From positions 1 to 12,368 of the forward strand of contig JBDSHZ010000073.1 in NCBI GenBank assembly GCA_039918235.1: DNA of 12,368 nt. The letters run 5' to 3'. A model generated the notes under the pieces. The model made no database searches. It was not told where the DNA came from and saw only the letters and a list, made by a program, of their open reading frames with translations. Shown piece after piece: positions 1 to 7,628 of the stretch. A program made the translations under genes and the position numbers. This DNA is from Pseudopedobacter sp039918235. Its GTDB lineage: Bacteria; Bacteroidota; Bacteroidia; Sphingobacteriales; Sphingobacteriaceae. Positions within the stretch are counted from its first letter, which is position 1. The number at the start of each line of letters is the position of its first letter.

Positions 1-2
1 GC

Positions 3-1277
3 ATGAATATTTTAATCCTTGGTTCTGGAGGCAGAGAAAGTACATTCGCTTGGAAATTAGCGCAAAGTCCGCTTTGCGAAAAACTTTTTATCGCACCCGG
101 AAACGCCGGAACCGGTGCTTATGGAAAAAATGTACTACTTAAAGTCACTGATTTTGAAGGAATTAGAAATTTTGTAATTCAAAATAAAGTGAATTTGGTG
201 TTGGTAGGTCCAGAAGAACCTTTGGTGAAAGGAATCCATGATTTCTTTCTAGCGGATGAGGATTTGAAAAAAATCGCGGTAATTGGGCCCAAAAAAGACG
301 GTGCGCAATTGGAAGGAAGTAAAGATTTCTCCAAAATATTTATGGAAAAGTATCAAATTCCTACCGCAGCATCGCATACTTTTACCATAGAAACCTTAAA
401 AGAAGGCTTAACCTATCTCAAGCATCACCCAATGCCGGTGGTTTTAAAGGCAGACGGTTTAGCGGCTGGAAAAGGAGTTTTAATCTGTACTACTTTAGCA
501 GAAGCACAAGAAGAATTAAGACTAATGTTAGCAGAGTCTAAATTTGGAGCAGCAAGTGAAAAGGTAGTGATTGAAGAGTTTTTAACAGGTATAGAACTTT
601 CGGTTTTTGTAGTTTCTGATGGGAAAGATTATGTGATTTTACCTTCTGCAAAAGATTATAAAAGGATTGGTGAAGGAGATACAGGTTTAAATACCGGTGG
701 AATGGGTTCGGTTTCTCCGGTTCCGTTTGCTGATGCGGCTTTCCTAAAAAAAGTGGAAGAACAGGTGGTGATTCCTACCATTAAAGGTTTACAAGAAGAA
801 GGGATCCATTATAAAGGCTTCATTTTTATTGGCTTAATGAATACAAATGGCAAACCTTACGTAATAGAATACAATTGCCGTATGGGAGATCCGGAAACGG
901 AAAGTGTTTTGCCTAGAATGGAAAGTGATTTTGCCGAATTGTTAAAAGCCGTAGCAGAAGAAAAAATAGCAGATTATCAGCTGAAGATTTCTCCTAAAAC
1001 CGCTGCCAGTATCATGTTGGTAAGTGCAGGCTATCCTGGAGATTATATAAAAGGTAAATCAATTTCTGGTTTAGAGAATATTAAAGAAAGTATGGTTTTT
1101 CATGCCGGTACCGAGCTGGATAATGGAATAGTGAAAACAAATGGTGGAAGGGTGCTCACCGTTACCACCTTGCAAGATGATCTTTTTAGTGCATTACAAC
1201 AGGCTACAGCTGATGCTGGAAGAGTTTATTTTGATGGAGCTACCTTTAGAAAAGACATTGGATTTGATTTATTATAA
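3..1277 (+). CDS. purD: Phosphoribosylamine-glycine ligase (GARS)
   Basis: Cytoplasmic enzyme of de novo purine synthesis that joins 5-phosphoribosylamine and glycine using ATP to give GAR. The 424-residue length is normal for the family. The N-terminal nucleotide-binding-like domain opens with ILGSGGRES at residues 5-13. Many homologues have GGREH there, so Ser replaces His. The ATP-grasp core shows VVLKADGLAAGKG at 146-158, with the ATP-contacting Lys149, then the glycine-rich NTGGMGSVSP loop near 230-239 and the metal/nucleotide signature EYNCRMGDPETE at 289-300. The C-terminal domain (about 330-424) is complete. The ATG at base 3 is the natural start because the Rossmann-like strand begins immediately after it. 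The promoter and any upstream partner lie outside the window. A hairpin with a T run about 30 bp after the stop suggests the transcript ends there. Identification is secure. Confidence 0.97.
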   Translation: MNILILGSGGRESTFAWKLAQSPLCEKLFIAPGNAGTGAYGKNVLLKVTDFEGIRNFVIQNKVNLVLVGPEEPLVKGIHDFFLADEDLKKIAVIGPKKDGAQLEGSKDFSKIFMEKYQIPTAASHTFTIETLKEGLTYLKHHPMPVVLKADGLAAGKGVLICTTLAEAQEELRLMLAESKFGAASEKVVIEEFLTGIELSVFVVSDGKDYVILPSAKDYKRIGEGDTGLNTGGMGSVSPVPFADAAFLKKVEEQVVIPTIKGLQEEGIHYKGFIFIGLMNTNGKPYVIEYNCRMGDPETESVLPRMESDFAELLKAVAEEKIADYQLKISPKTAASIMLVSAGYPGDYIKGKSISGLENIKESMVFHAGTELDNGIVKTNGGRVLTVTTLQDDLFSALQQATADAGRVYFDGATFRKDIGFDLL

Positions 1278-1304
1278 AAATTTGGGTAATATTATTGGTC
1301 AATT

Positions 1305-1327
1305 AAAGCATTTATAATTGCTTTTTT
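1305..1327 (+). terminator. Candidate intrinsic terminator after purD
   Basis: A 6-bp stem (AAAGCA at 1305-1310 with TGCTTT at 1319-1324) encloses an 8-nt loop and runs directly into a T tract at 1322-1327. It lies 28 bp past the purD stop. The stem is short and AT-rich, so it may only be a weak terminator. Its position between purD and an unrelated gene supports the call. Confidence 0.45.
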
Positions 1328-1421
1328 CAACTTTGATAAGATGTTTTATGGTTTAATATGCTTTGAAACACGAATAGCATAAAATGAAAAACGGGCATAA
1401 TATTTCACTAGTTTGATATAA

Positions 1422-2171
1422 ATGAAATTATTGAAGCAATATACTTTTGTGCTTTTCTGTTTGCTTTTACTGTCAGGTTGTGCCGATAGGACATTTGAAT
1501 GGATAAGTATTAAGCCTGAGAAAATAAATTTGGCTAGAGAAGCTGTGCTTGAAAATGGTGGAGTAAGAAAAGTGGACATGACTTTTACACTTCAGGAAAA
1601 ATCAAAAGAGAATTACTTTAATGATGCAAATACTTATTTAACAACTCAGAATAGCAGTAATTCTGTAATAAAACAATCCCCCAAAACACCTGCAGAAAAT
1701 CCCAACAGAAGATTAGGTTCAAGAAAAACTTTTATTACCTCAAAAAGTGCCGATCCCTTGCTCAAAAAATCAGTAGTTAATGAGGTTGCTAACGTTCCTG
1801 AAAAAGAGAAAAAAACAACTAAATTAAACGATGCTATTAAATTCCATAAAAATTTAAAGCCGAAATTATCGTCAGAAACTACAGCATTGAGAAATGAAAC
1901 AATGCATCAAATGCTTAACGATAAAAAGAGGGAAGATCTTAGCAGTAATAAGATCAGTGAAGACTCAACAATAGAAAGTAAAGAAAAAACTGATCGATTC
2001 TCAAAGATTAAATCTTCAGAGGACATAAGAAAAGGACAAAGTATCATGTGGGTTGGGTTGATTTTAGTGCTTCTTGGCGGCATATTAGGTTTTATCTTTG
2101 GTAAGAATGCTTTTTATATTACCGGTGCAGGGTTAGTTTTTGCTATTATTGGTTACTTCATCAAGATGTAA
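1422..2171 (+). CDS. Hypothetical lipoprotein with C-terminal transmembrane hairpin
   Basis: I do not recognise this 249-residue protein's family. The N-terminus is a clear type II (lipoprotein) signal: basic MKLLKQ, a hydrophobic core, then the lipobox LSGC with Cys20 as the lipidated residue. Residues about 21-65 could form a small domain. Residues about 66-205 are rich in Lys, Ser, Asn and Glu with almost no hydrophobic clusters, so they are probably disordered. Two hydrophobic segments follow at about 208-227 (Gly/Leu/Ile-rich) and 230-247, with only a short GKN-type turn between them, and the protein ends IGYFIKM. A lipid anchor plus a membrane hairpin suggests both ends sit in the inner membrane with a long flexible periplasmic loop; this is inference. 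It has its own 144-bp upstream gap after purD and is probably transcribed alone. The ATG at 1422 is chosen because the signal peptide starts there. It is a real gene by structure but has no assigned function. Confidence 0.8.
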   Translation: MKLLKQYTFVLFCLLLLSGCADRTFEWISIKPEKINLAREAVLENGGVRKVDMTFTLQEKSKENYFNDANTYLTTQNSSNSVIKQSPKTPAENPNRRLGSRKTFITSKSADPLLKKSVVNEVANVPEKEKKTTKLNDAIKFHKNLKPKLSSETTALRNETMHQMLNDKKREDLSSNKISEDSTIESKEKTDRFSKIKSSEDIRKGQSIMWVGLILVLLGGILGFIFGKNAFYITGAGLVFAIIGYFIKM

Positions 2172-2196
2172 TTCTTACAATTACTTCTTAATCCCT

Positions 2197-2204
2197 TATT
2201 TTTG
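2197..2204 (+). promoter_or_regulatory. Candidate Bacteroidota -7 promoter box for the dioxygenase gene
   Basis: TATTTTTG matches the TAnnTTTG -7 consensus of Bacteroidota primary sigma factors exactly. It ends 48 bp before the ATG at 2253, so transcription would start near 2210 with a leader of about 40 nt. The -33 element is poor: only TTAC near 2175-2178, with no TTTG. The predicted leader could form a small GTCTT/AAGAC hairpin (2212-2216 with 2226-2230). The box is in AT-rich DNA, so chance occurrence is possible. Confidence 0.45.
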
Positions 2205-2252
2205 TTTCTTGGTCTTATATAAATAAAGACTTAGGTATTTAATTTGAATTTT

Positions 2253-3200
2253 ATGGAAATCACTCCAGAAATTAAGGAGAGACTAGAGAAATTACAGCAG
2301 AAGTATGGTGCTATGGGACAGGATATGCTGTCTTATTTAGATGGCTTATTGTATGCAGATTACCTTACCTATTGGGATTACATACATTTGGATACACTTT
2401 TGAGCCTGCAAACGCCTAAGACTTCATTGCCTGATGAAGAAATTTTCATCATGTACCATCAGATTACTGAGCTGTATTTTAAACTCGTGATTCATGAATG
2501 CAAGCAGCTTACAAATCATTCTGATTTAAACGTATCATTTTTTACAACCCGATTAAAAAGGATCAATAACTATTTTGAAGCTTTAACAAATTCCTTTGAT
2601 ATTATGGTAGAAGGGATGGAGAAGGAACAATTTCTTCAGTTTAGGATGTCACTTTTACCTGCTAGCGGCTTTCAGAGCGGCCAGTATAGGATGATAGAAA
2701 TTTATGCAACCGATTTTATTCATTTGGTGGCAAAAGATCATCGTGAAGAATTGAAAGATGCCAATATGCAAGAACAGTTTAAACAGATTTATTGGCAATA
2801 CGGCGCCACTGAACTTTCTACTGGTAAGCAAACGCTCACTTTAAAGCAATTCTATGGAAAGTATGCTACAACTTTTATGGAACTGGCCCAAAGTGTAAAA
2901 GCCACCAATCTTTGGCAACTGTATTCAAAATTATCGTTAGCTCAAACTGATGACGAATTGAAAAACTTGTTAAAAAGATTTGATGTACTGGTAAATGTGA
3001 ACTGGCCTTTGGCGCATTATAAATCAGCAGTTAAGTACCTCAACCGCCAACCAGAGGAGATTAAAGCTACAGGAGGTACCAATTGGCAAAAGTATTTGCC
3101 TCCTCGTTTTCAAAAAAGAATCTTTTATCCAACATTATGGAGTGAGGAAGAAAAAGAAGAATGGGGAAAGGCTTGGGTAGAAGAAGTGTTGCATCAATAG
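2253..3200 (+). CDS. kynA: Tryptophan 2,3-dioxygenase
   Basis: Heme enzyme that opens the indole ring of L-tryptophan with O2 to give N-formylkynurenine, the first step of the kynurenine route to anthranilate or NAD. The 315-residue all-helical protein carries the family signatures. IFIMYHQITELYFK (about residues 64-77) holds the active-site His69. FLQFRMSLLPASGFQSGQYR (about 127-146) holds Arg131, which should bind the substrate carboxylate, and Phe127 at the position of human Phe140. WPLAHYKSAVKYL holds His255 as the probable proximal heme ligand, followed by the ATGGTNW loop that closes over substrate. These assignments rest on family alignment from memory. A TTG nine bases upstream (2244) would add three residues, but the ATG is preferred. 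It stands between an unrelated lipoprotein and ilvE. No other kynurenine-pathway gene is in the window, so later steps must be encoded elsewhere. Confidence 0.95.
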   Translation: MEITPEIKERLEKLQQKYGAMGQDMLSYLDGLLYADYLTYWDYIHLDTLLSLQTPKTSLPDEEIFIMYHQITELYFKLVIHECKQLTNHSDLNVSFFTTRLKRINNYFEALTNSFDIMVEGMEKEQFLQFRMSLLPASGFQSGQYRMIEIYATDFIHLVAKDHREELKDANMQEQFKQIYWQYGATELSTGKQTLTLKQFYGKYATTFMELAQSVKATNLWQLYSKLSLAQTDDELKNLLKRFDVLVNVNWPLAHYKSAVKYLNRQPEEIKATGGTNWQKYLPPRFQKRIFYPTLWSEEEKEEWGKAWVEEVLHQ

Positions 3201-3218
3201 GAGTGAAAAATCATTAAA

Positions 3219-3226
3219 CAAATTTG
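3219..3226 (+). promoter_or_regulatory. Weak candidate -7 box ahead of ilvE
   Basis: CAAATTTG differs from the TAnnTTTG consensus at one position and lies 27 bp before the ilvE ATG, inside the 53-bp gap after the dioxygenase gene. There is no correctly spaced TTTG/TTG upstream. The alternative is that ilvE is read through from the dioxygenase promoter. Confidence 0.25.
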
Positions 3227-3253
3227 TAAATTGCAGGTCTTGAAATTTAATAT

Positions 3254-4318
3254 ATGACTGAGACATTAGCTATTAAAATAACAAAAGCAACATCGTCTAA
3301 ATTGGCTGGTGTTGATTTTGATCATCTTCCATTCGGTAAAACATTTTCTGACCACATGTTAATGGCAGATTATGCTGATGGGCAATGGAAAAATTTTGAA
3401 ATTTTGCCTTTCGGCGAGATTGGTTTAAGTCCTGCTATTTCTGCATTGCATTATGGTCAGGCTTTTTTCGAAGGCTTAAAAGCGTATAGACATGCAGATG
3501 GTGAAATCTCCATCTTCCGTCCGGATAAGAATGCCATTAGGTTTAATAAATCTGCAGAAAGAATGTGTATGCCTTCTTTACCTGAGGAATTATTTTTACA
3601 AGCCATAGCCGCAGTTGTTGATATAGACAGAAATTGGGTTCCGGATAAAGAGAATTATTCTTTATACATCAGGCCGTTTATGTTTGCTACAGATCCATTT
3701 TTAGGTGTAACGCCTTCATCAACCTATAAGTTTATGGTTTTATTAGGCCCAACCGGACCTTATTTCTCAAAAAATTTAAAAGTTAAAATTGAAACAGAAT
3801 ATACAAGAGCAAGCGAAGGTGGTTTTGGTTATGCAAAAGCTGCCGGTAATTACGGCGGTTCTTTATTGCCTGCAAAAAAAGCAATGGAAGAAGGTTTTGA
3901 TCAATTGATTTGGACGGATGCTAAAAGCCATGAATATATTGAAGAATTGGGAGCGGCAAATATGATGTTTGTAATCAACGGTAAGTTGCTTACCCCTTCA
4001 ACAAGAGATACAATTTTAGACGGAGTAACCAGAGACAGTGTTTTGCAACTGGCCAAAGATTTTGGAATGGAGGTGGAAGAACGCAGGGTTTCTGTAAAAG
4101 AACTTTTAGAAGCGATAGAAAATGGAACTTGTTCCGATGCCTTTGGTGCAGGAACTGCAGCAACTTTAGCTCAAGTAGCAGAAATTGCTCATGAAGGTAA
4201 AACTTATACTTTACCAGACCCTTCCAAAAGCGAATTCGCCAGTAAAATGAGGAAAACTCTAGACGACATTAAATATGGTAGAGTGGAAGATGTAAAGGGT
4301 TGGAATTACACGGTTTAG
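3254..4318 (+). CDS. ilvE: Branched-chain amino acid aminotransferase
   Basis: PLP-dependent fold-type IV transaminase that interconverts leucine, isoleucine and valine with their 2-oxo acids using glutamate/2-oxoglutarate. It acts in the cytoplasm as the last step of branched-chain amino acid synthesis or the first of breakdown. The 354 residues fit the longer BCAT2-like subgroup rather than the roughly 310-residue E. coli IlvE type. Visible signatures are LHYGQAFFEGLKAYR (about 65-79), the PLP-lysine region YAKAAGNYGGSL with Lys195, EELGAANMMFV (about 230-240) with the glutamate that contacts the PLP ring nitrogen, the ILDGVTRDSVL motif (about 254-264) and the phosphate-binding GAGTAATLAQV (about 298-308). 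The ATG at 3254 has no closer competitor. It follows the dioxygenase by 53 bp and faces a strong terminator 55 bp downstream. The shared amino-acid theme with the dioxygenase may be coincidental. Confidence 0.95.
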   Translation: MTETLAIKITKATSSKLAGVDFDHLPFGKTFSDHMLMADYADGQWKNFEILPFGEIGLSPAISALHYGQAFFEGLKAYRHADGEISIFRPDKNAIRFNKSAERMCMPSLPEELFLQAIAAVVDIDRNWVPDKENYSLYIRPFMFATDPFLGVTPSSTYKFMVLLGPTGPYFSKNLKVKIETEYTRASEGGFGYAKAAGNYGGSLLPAKKAMEEGFDQLIWTDAKSHEYIEELGAANMMFVINGKLLTPSTRDTILDGVTRDSVLQLAKDFGMEVEERRVSVKELLEAIENGTCSDAFGAGTAATLAQVAEIAHEGKTYTLPDPSKSEFASKMRKTLDDIKYGRVEDVKGWNYTV

Positions 4319-4373
4319 TTTAGATAAAGGATTATTAGAAACAAGAACAAATAAAGTTTAAGGATTAAAGAAT

Positions 4374-4406
4374 AAAGAGCCAAGATTCCAGCAATCTTGG
4401 CTCTTT
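4374..4406. terminator. Strong bidirectional terminator between convergent units
   Basis: A perfect 14-bp stem pairs 4374-4387 with 4393-4406 around a 5-nt CCAGC loop; its core is GAGCCAAGATT with AATCTTGGCTC. On the plus strand it is followed by TTTTAGTTCTTTATTCTT. On the minus strand the flanking sequence reads as CTTTATTCTTT, so both strands have a U-rich tail. It sits between ilvE (ending 4318) and the serine hydrolase gene (ending 4501 on the other strand), where termination of both transcripts is expected. The left flank AAGAATAAAG (4368-4377) is also exactly complementary to CTTTATTCTT (4412-4421), giving a competing outer pairing. Confidence 0.85.
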
Positions 4407-4410
4407 TAGT

Positions 4411-4487
4411 TCTTTATTCTTGACTCTTTCTTCTTAACTCTATCTTAAGCCTTATAAGAAGTCTTTCTTCTTTGCTCTTTCTTCTTT
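4411..4487. repeat. Pyrimidine-rich nested direct and inverted repeats
   Basis: This stretch beside the terminator is almost all T and C on the plus strand. CTCTTTCTTCTT occurs twice exactly (4424-4435 and 4475-4486), and a third close relative, TCTTTCTTCTTT, begins at 4462. A 7-bp inverted repeat CTTCTTA (4430-4436) with TAAGAAG (4455-4461) could form a second hairpin, followed by a pyrimidine tail. CTTATAAG (4451-4458) is a perfect 8-bp palindrome. No ORF or promoter box is evident. It may be a dispersed intergenic repeat or simply degenerate terminator sequence; one window cannot decide. Confidence 0.55.
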
Positions 4488-4500
4488 AATCTGTTTTACC

Positions 4501-5799
4501 TTACCTGTCCAAAGCATCATTTACCAATTGTTCAAACTGGGTCCTCAGCTCTTTACTGTGTAAAGCAGGATAAACTTGAGTCATTAAGATGGCAACAGAT
4601 TTTCTTTCCGGATCAATCCAGAAATAAGTATTGAATGCACCGCTCCAGCTCAATTTTCCTGATTTAGCGCCATGAGCTACCCCATCTGCAGTGGTAATTT
4701 CAAAACCTAAACCAAACTTGTTTTTGCCAACCGATAGATTGCCGATTTGGTTAGTAGTCATCGCTTCAACCGACTCGAAAGCGAGAATTTGCTTTCCTCC
4801 AAAAGTTCCTTTGTTTAAAATCATCTGGCAAAATTTGGCATAATCATCAACCGTAGAGCACATTCCTGAACCACCAGAAAAATAAGTTTTTGCACCATCA
4901 ATCGGGTAATTCACATTATATCCTTTTGTTAGCTTAGGAAGTCTTTCTAATCTTCCGGTTTTAGTTTCGCCGTACATCACCGTTAACCTTCCCGCTTTTT
5001 CAGCAGGCAGAAAAAAGAAAGTATCATTCATACCTAAAGGCTTAGTAATATTCTCGCTCACGTAGGTTGCAAGGCTTTCTCCACTGGCAACTTCTATTAC
5101 ATATCCTAAAACATCAATACTTAAACCGTAATAAAATTTGCTGTCTGGTTGTTCACCTAAAGGCAAGGTTCCCAGCTTTTTTATTTTTTCTCCAATAGTA
5201 ACAGAATCGGCAATAGCCAGATCAGGAATCCCATTCTTTGCATAAATTAAAGCCATCCTAGGGTCTGCAAAGCCATAACCTATCCCTGAAGTGTGCGTCA
5301 TTAAGTTTTTAATAGTGATGGGGTTTTTAGCGTCTACCGTGGTGTAAGTGGTGTCGTTTTCATTAAAAGTAGCCAGCACTTTCATGTTTTTAAATTCGGG
5401 GATATATTTAGAAACAGGATCGTTCAAGTTTAACTTTCCTTTCTCTACCAATGTCATTGCTGCTGCAGTAACAATAGGTTTAGACATAGACGCAATTCTG
5501 AATTCATCAATAGGTCTCATCAAAGCTTTTGATTCGCGGTCTTTAAAACCAAAACCTTTTTCATAAATAATTTTTCCGTCAACAGCAATTAAAGCGGTAG
5601 CTCCTGCCATCCAGTTATTGATTAATCCTGATGCTATTAAGCTATCTACACGGTCTAGGTTTTTTTCTTCAATACCTAATTTCTTAAGATTGGTTGTTGC
5701 TGTTAACCCATTGTTTGTTTTTTCAGAACAAGCAGCAAGGCCTATAATTAGGGTTAATAAAAAGGTTAGTAATCTAATTTCTCTTCTCAATAAATTCAT
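4501..5799 (-). CDS. Lipoprotein serine hydrolase, beta-lactamase/S12 family
   Basis: A 432-residue penicillin-binding-protein-like serine hydrolase (Beta-lactamase Pfam family; class C, EstB and D-aminopeptidase relatives). A lipoprotein signal ends at GLAAC, with Cys24 the lipidated residue, so the enzyme should be membrane-anchored outside the cytoplasm. The nucleophile motif is SMSK (Ser104, Lys107) in RIASMSKP. The second motif is the YYGLSIDVLGYVIE segment, with the catalytic tyrosine Tyr223 or Tyr224 in a YxxS setting rather than the classic YxN. The third, KTG-like, motif is replaced by KLSWSGAFNTYFWIDP (from 382), usual in esterase-like members. Homologues include esterases, peptidases and proteins of unknown substrate, so beta-lactamase activity should not be assumed. 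The gene starts 10 bp after the AsmA-like gene and is very probably co-transcribed with it; the bidirectional hairpin at 4374-4406 ends the unit. Family is sure, substrate unknown. Confidence 0.92.
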   Translation of the reverse strand: MNLLRREIRLLTFLLTLIIGLAACSEKTNNGLTATTNLKKLGIEEKNLDRVDSLIASGLINNWMAGATALIAVDGKIIYEKGFGFKDRESKALMRPIDEFRIASMSKPIVTAAAMTLVEKGKLNLNDPVSKYIPEFKNMKVLATFNENDTTYTTVDAKNPITIKNLMTHTSGIGYGFADPRMALIYAKNGIPDLAIADSVTIGEKIKKLGTLPLGEQPDSKFYYGLSIDVLGYVIEVASGESLATYVSENITKPLGMNDTFFFLPAEKAGRLTVMYGETKTGRLERLPKLTKGYNVNYPIDGAKTYFSGGSGMCSTVDDYAKFCQMILNKGTFGGKQILAFESVEAMTTNQIGNLSVGKNKFGLGFEITTADGVAHGAKSGKLSWSGAFNTYFWIDPERKSVAILMTQVYPALHSKELRTQFEQLVNDALDR

Positions 5800-5809
5800 G
5801 GCTTATTAT

Positions 5810-7603
5810 TTATTCTTTCTTTCTTTCTTCTCTTCTTTTTTGTCTTTCCTGTTTTCTTCGTTCCCTAGCAGCTTTGGCATCCTTGAAATTCTCCGCTCTC
5901 TTAGTGAGTTTTGCTTCTTTATCTTTACTAATTCCTATGCTTTGTTTCAACCCTTGAAAAATTGTCTTCCACATTAAATTAAAGAAAGATCCTTCTGGTG
6001 GCCTGGCATAATAAGGATGAGCTACAGTTAAGGGGTTATTTCCTTTCGGATTAGCATTATTTACTAGCAAAGCATTCGCAAAAAGAGAAATTAATCCCAT
6101 TTTCTTAAAATTTTCTGCTTCATCCTTTTTCATCAAAATCACATTCAAATCATCGTATCTTAAGGTCAGGGTTCCTCCTGCACCATCAACATTTCCTTTA
6201 ATATTAAAATCCATACCATGCACCTGTCCCGAGCTGGTTTTAACCATAGCTAGGGGAATAGTGATTGAATTAATGGCAGAAGTGGGCATACTTCCTAATT
6301 TCCCATCGTAACTAAAACCTCCTTTAGGGTCGCTAAGGTTAAAGGCAATATGTACGTTTATTTTTCCTTTTCCCATCAACATGGTTTCTAAGTACGCATT
6401 TGCAATATTTTTATTGCTTAATGATGCCGAATCATTTGTAACATTAAAGATTGTTCCTTTTAATCCGTTGAAATGAATAGTTCCTTTTGCTTCCGTCTTT
6501 GGATTGTATTCTGAATAACTCACATTGATATTTTTGATCACAGTAGTATCCACAATAATATCCCAAGGCACTCTTTGTAAAGCCAAATGAGGAAAATTCT
6601 TTCCTTTATCAATATTTTTAACAGGTTTTTCCCGATTGAGGAAAACCGCCAGTTCTCCATTTTTGATGGTAATTTTATCAGATTTAACAGTTCTGCTATC
6701 AATCAGATTATTAAAATTCAAATTATCTACCATGATAGAGTCGAACGTTAACCGGTAACTTTCCTGCTGTTTTTCAAACTGTCGCGAGAATGCCATATCA
6801 GTATACCTAGGAATTAAGCCGGCACCCGAAATGATCAGTTGCTTTTTCAAAGTGGATATAAAAGCATGCTTGAGATGCAAGTGGTACATGGAATCAGGAG
6901 TGGCAAAATCATAATCGCTGATTTCTGCAATGATATCCTTTGCATTAAAAATTCTTGTACTGTCATTCTGAGAGATAGAATCAATTAAAATATCATTGAT
7001 CCTGATATTCATCCTATCCAAAAAGGTAGTCTTGGTTTTTTTTAGCGATTGATCTACGTATTTAAACTTTACATCATTCAAAAAAATACTGCCAATTTTT
7101 AATTCGTCTAAAACACTTTTTAACTTTTGATAAGGTGTTCTATTATCTGGTGCTTTTTTTAACTTATTAGGAAGTTTAGTATAAAATATAGATAGAGAAG
7201 GATCCTGAATGGTAATGTTTTCTATTACTAATTTACGCTCTCTGTATACTTTTAAAGGATTTACCTGTTTAAGAGATAATTTGGAGAGGTTAATTGAAAA
7301 TAGATTTTCTGGGGCTATCCTTTTATCGATTAGTTTTTTATAAATTCTTAAATCAGGAGTGATTTCAACACTGTCAACAATTACGCCTCCTGATAAAATA
7401 TTGACTTGTATTTTTGTAAATTTTACCCGATATAAGCTATCTGTAGCGTCAATAATTGAGTTTTCAATTTCTGTAGTGAGTAAGGGTTTCCATTTTTCAT
7501 TTAAATACCAAGCAGTGGCGCCAGCTAAGAGTACAATGGTTATGATAATGCCCAATACCCATTTTAATAGCGTATGTTTTTTCTTAGGTGAGGTGTTCTC
7601 CAT
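5810..7603 (-). CDS. AsmA-like/DUF748-like membrane-anchored envelope protein
   Basis: A 597-residue protein with a basic N-terminus (PKKKHTLLK), one signal-anchor helix at about 14-33 and a long extracytoplasmic part of alternating beta strands. Repeated short elements of the type 'I.I.N..V.' and 'L.L....I.V...D.' resemble AsmA-like or DUF748 proteins, whose relatives (AsmA, TamB, YhdP) form long beta-rich grooves implicated in moving phospholipid between membranes. The match is by general pattern and is not decisive. Near 500-560 there is a more helical block (MGLISLFANALLVNN, then a PPEGSFFNLMWKTIFQGLKQ segment). The last ~30 residues are almost entirely charged (KAARERRKQERQKRREERKKE region) and likely form a basic helix. 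The ATG at 7601-7603 is followed directly by the anchor. The upstream 113-bp gap holds a dyad and direct repeats, so it may have its own promoter; the serine hydrolase follows after 10 bp. Real gene, exact function open. Confidence 0.78.
   Translation of the reverse strand: MENTSPKKKHTLLKWVLGIIITIVLLAGATAWYLNEKWKPLLTTEIENSIIDATDSLYRVKFTKIQVNILSGGVIVDSVEITPDLRIYKKLIDKRIAPENLFSINLSKLSLKQVNPLKVYRERKLVIENITIQDPSLSIFYTKLPNKLKKAPDNRTPYQKLKSVLDELKIGSIFLNDVKFKYVDQSLKKTKTTFLDRMNIRINDILIDSISQNDSTRIFNAKDIIAEISDYDFATPDSMYHLHLKHAFISTLKKQLIISGAGLIPRYTDMAFSRQFEKQQESYRLTFDSIMVDNLNFNNLIDSRTVKSDKITIKNGELAVFLNREKPVKNIDKGKNFPHLALQRVPWDIIVDTTVIKNINVSYSEYNPKTEAKGTIHFNGLKGTIFNVTNDSASLSNKNIANAYLETMLMGKGKINVHIAFNLSDPKGGFSYDGKLGSMPTSAINSITIPLAMVKTSSGQVHGMDFNIKGNVDGAGGTLTLRYDDLNVILMKKDEAENFKKMGLISLFANALLVNNANPKGNNPLTVAHPYYARPPEGSFFNLMWKTIFQGLKQSIGISKDKEAKLTKRAENFKDAKAARERRKQERQKRREERKKE
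5813..5829. repeat. TTCT tetranucleotide tract at the 3' end of the AsmA-like gene
   Basis: Four perfect TTCT units plus one base on the plus strand (AGAA on the coding strand) encode the terminal Lys/Glu/Arg residues just before the stop. Unit gain or loss would change only the last residues. Stops or near stops in all three frames precede the next start (TAA, TAA, and TGA overlapping the serine hydrolase ATG), so slippage would not fuse the two genes. The number of units is low for true phase variation. Confidence 0.5.
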
Positions 7604-7628
7604 TTTCTAAAGATAATAATTTAACCAT

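Noticed and set aside
1332..1365. Possible promoter for the lipoprotein gene: TTTG at 1332-1335 and TA-N3-TTTG at 1357-1365
   Set aside because: The -7 box has one extra spacer base compared with TAnnTTTG, and the match is too weak in AT-rich DNA to list as a feature.
1344..1384. Inverted repeats TTTTATG/CATAAAA and TATGCT/AGCATA upstream of the lipoprotein gene
   Set aside because: They are short, AT-rich alternatives with long loops, no conserved riboswitch-like features, and are expected by chance at this composition.
1346..1579. 77-residue minus-strand ORF opposite the start of the lipoprotein gene
   Set aside because: Its sequence has no domain-like pattern and it overlaps the lipoprotein signal sequence on the other strand. 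It is best read as a shadow ORF.
2628..2660. Phe instead of Tyr at the tryptophan dioxygenase substrate-pocket position as an unusual change
   Set aside because: Human TDO also has Phe at the equivalent site (Phe140), so it is a known natural variant, not a defect.
4501..5799. Calling the serine hydrolase an antibiotic-resistance beta-lactamase
   Set aside because: The lipoprotein form, missing KTG motif and YxxS-type second motif fit esterase/peptidase-like S12 relatives. Resistance activity is not supported by the sequence.
5348..5977. Plus-strand ORFs of 72 and 119 residues across the serine hydrolase gene and the AsmA-like gene 3' end
   Set aside because: They are antisense to well-supported genes. 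The hydrophobic, Phe/Ser-rich run is the complement of the Lys/Glu-rich C-terminus of the AsmA-like protein.
7359..7610. 83-residue plus-strand ORF over the AsmA-like gene start
   Set aside because: Antisense to the signal-anchor region, with no start context or homologous pattern.
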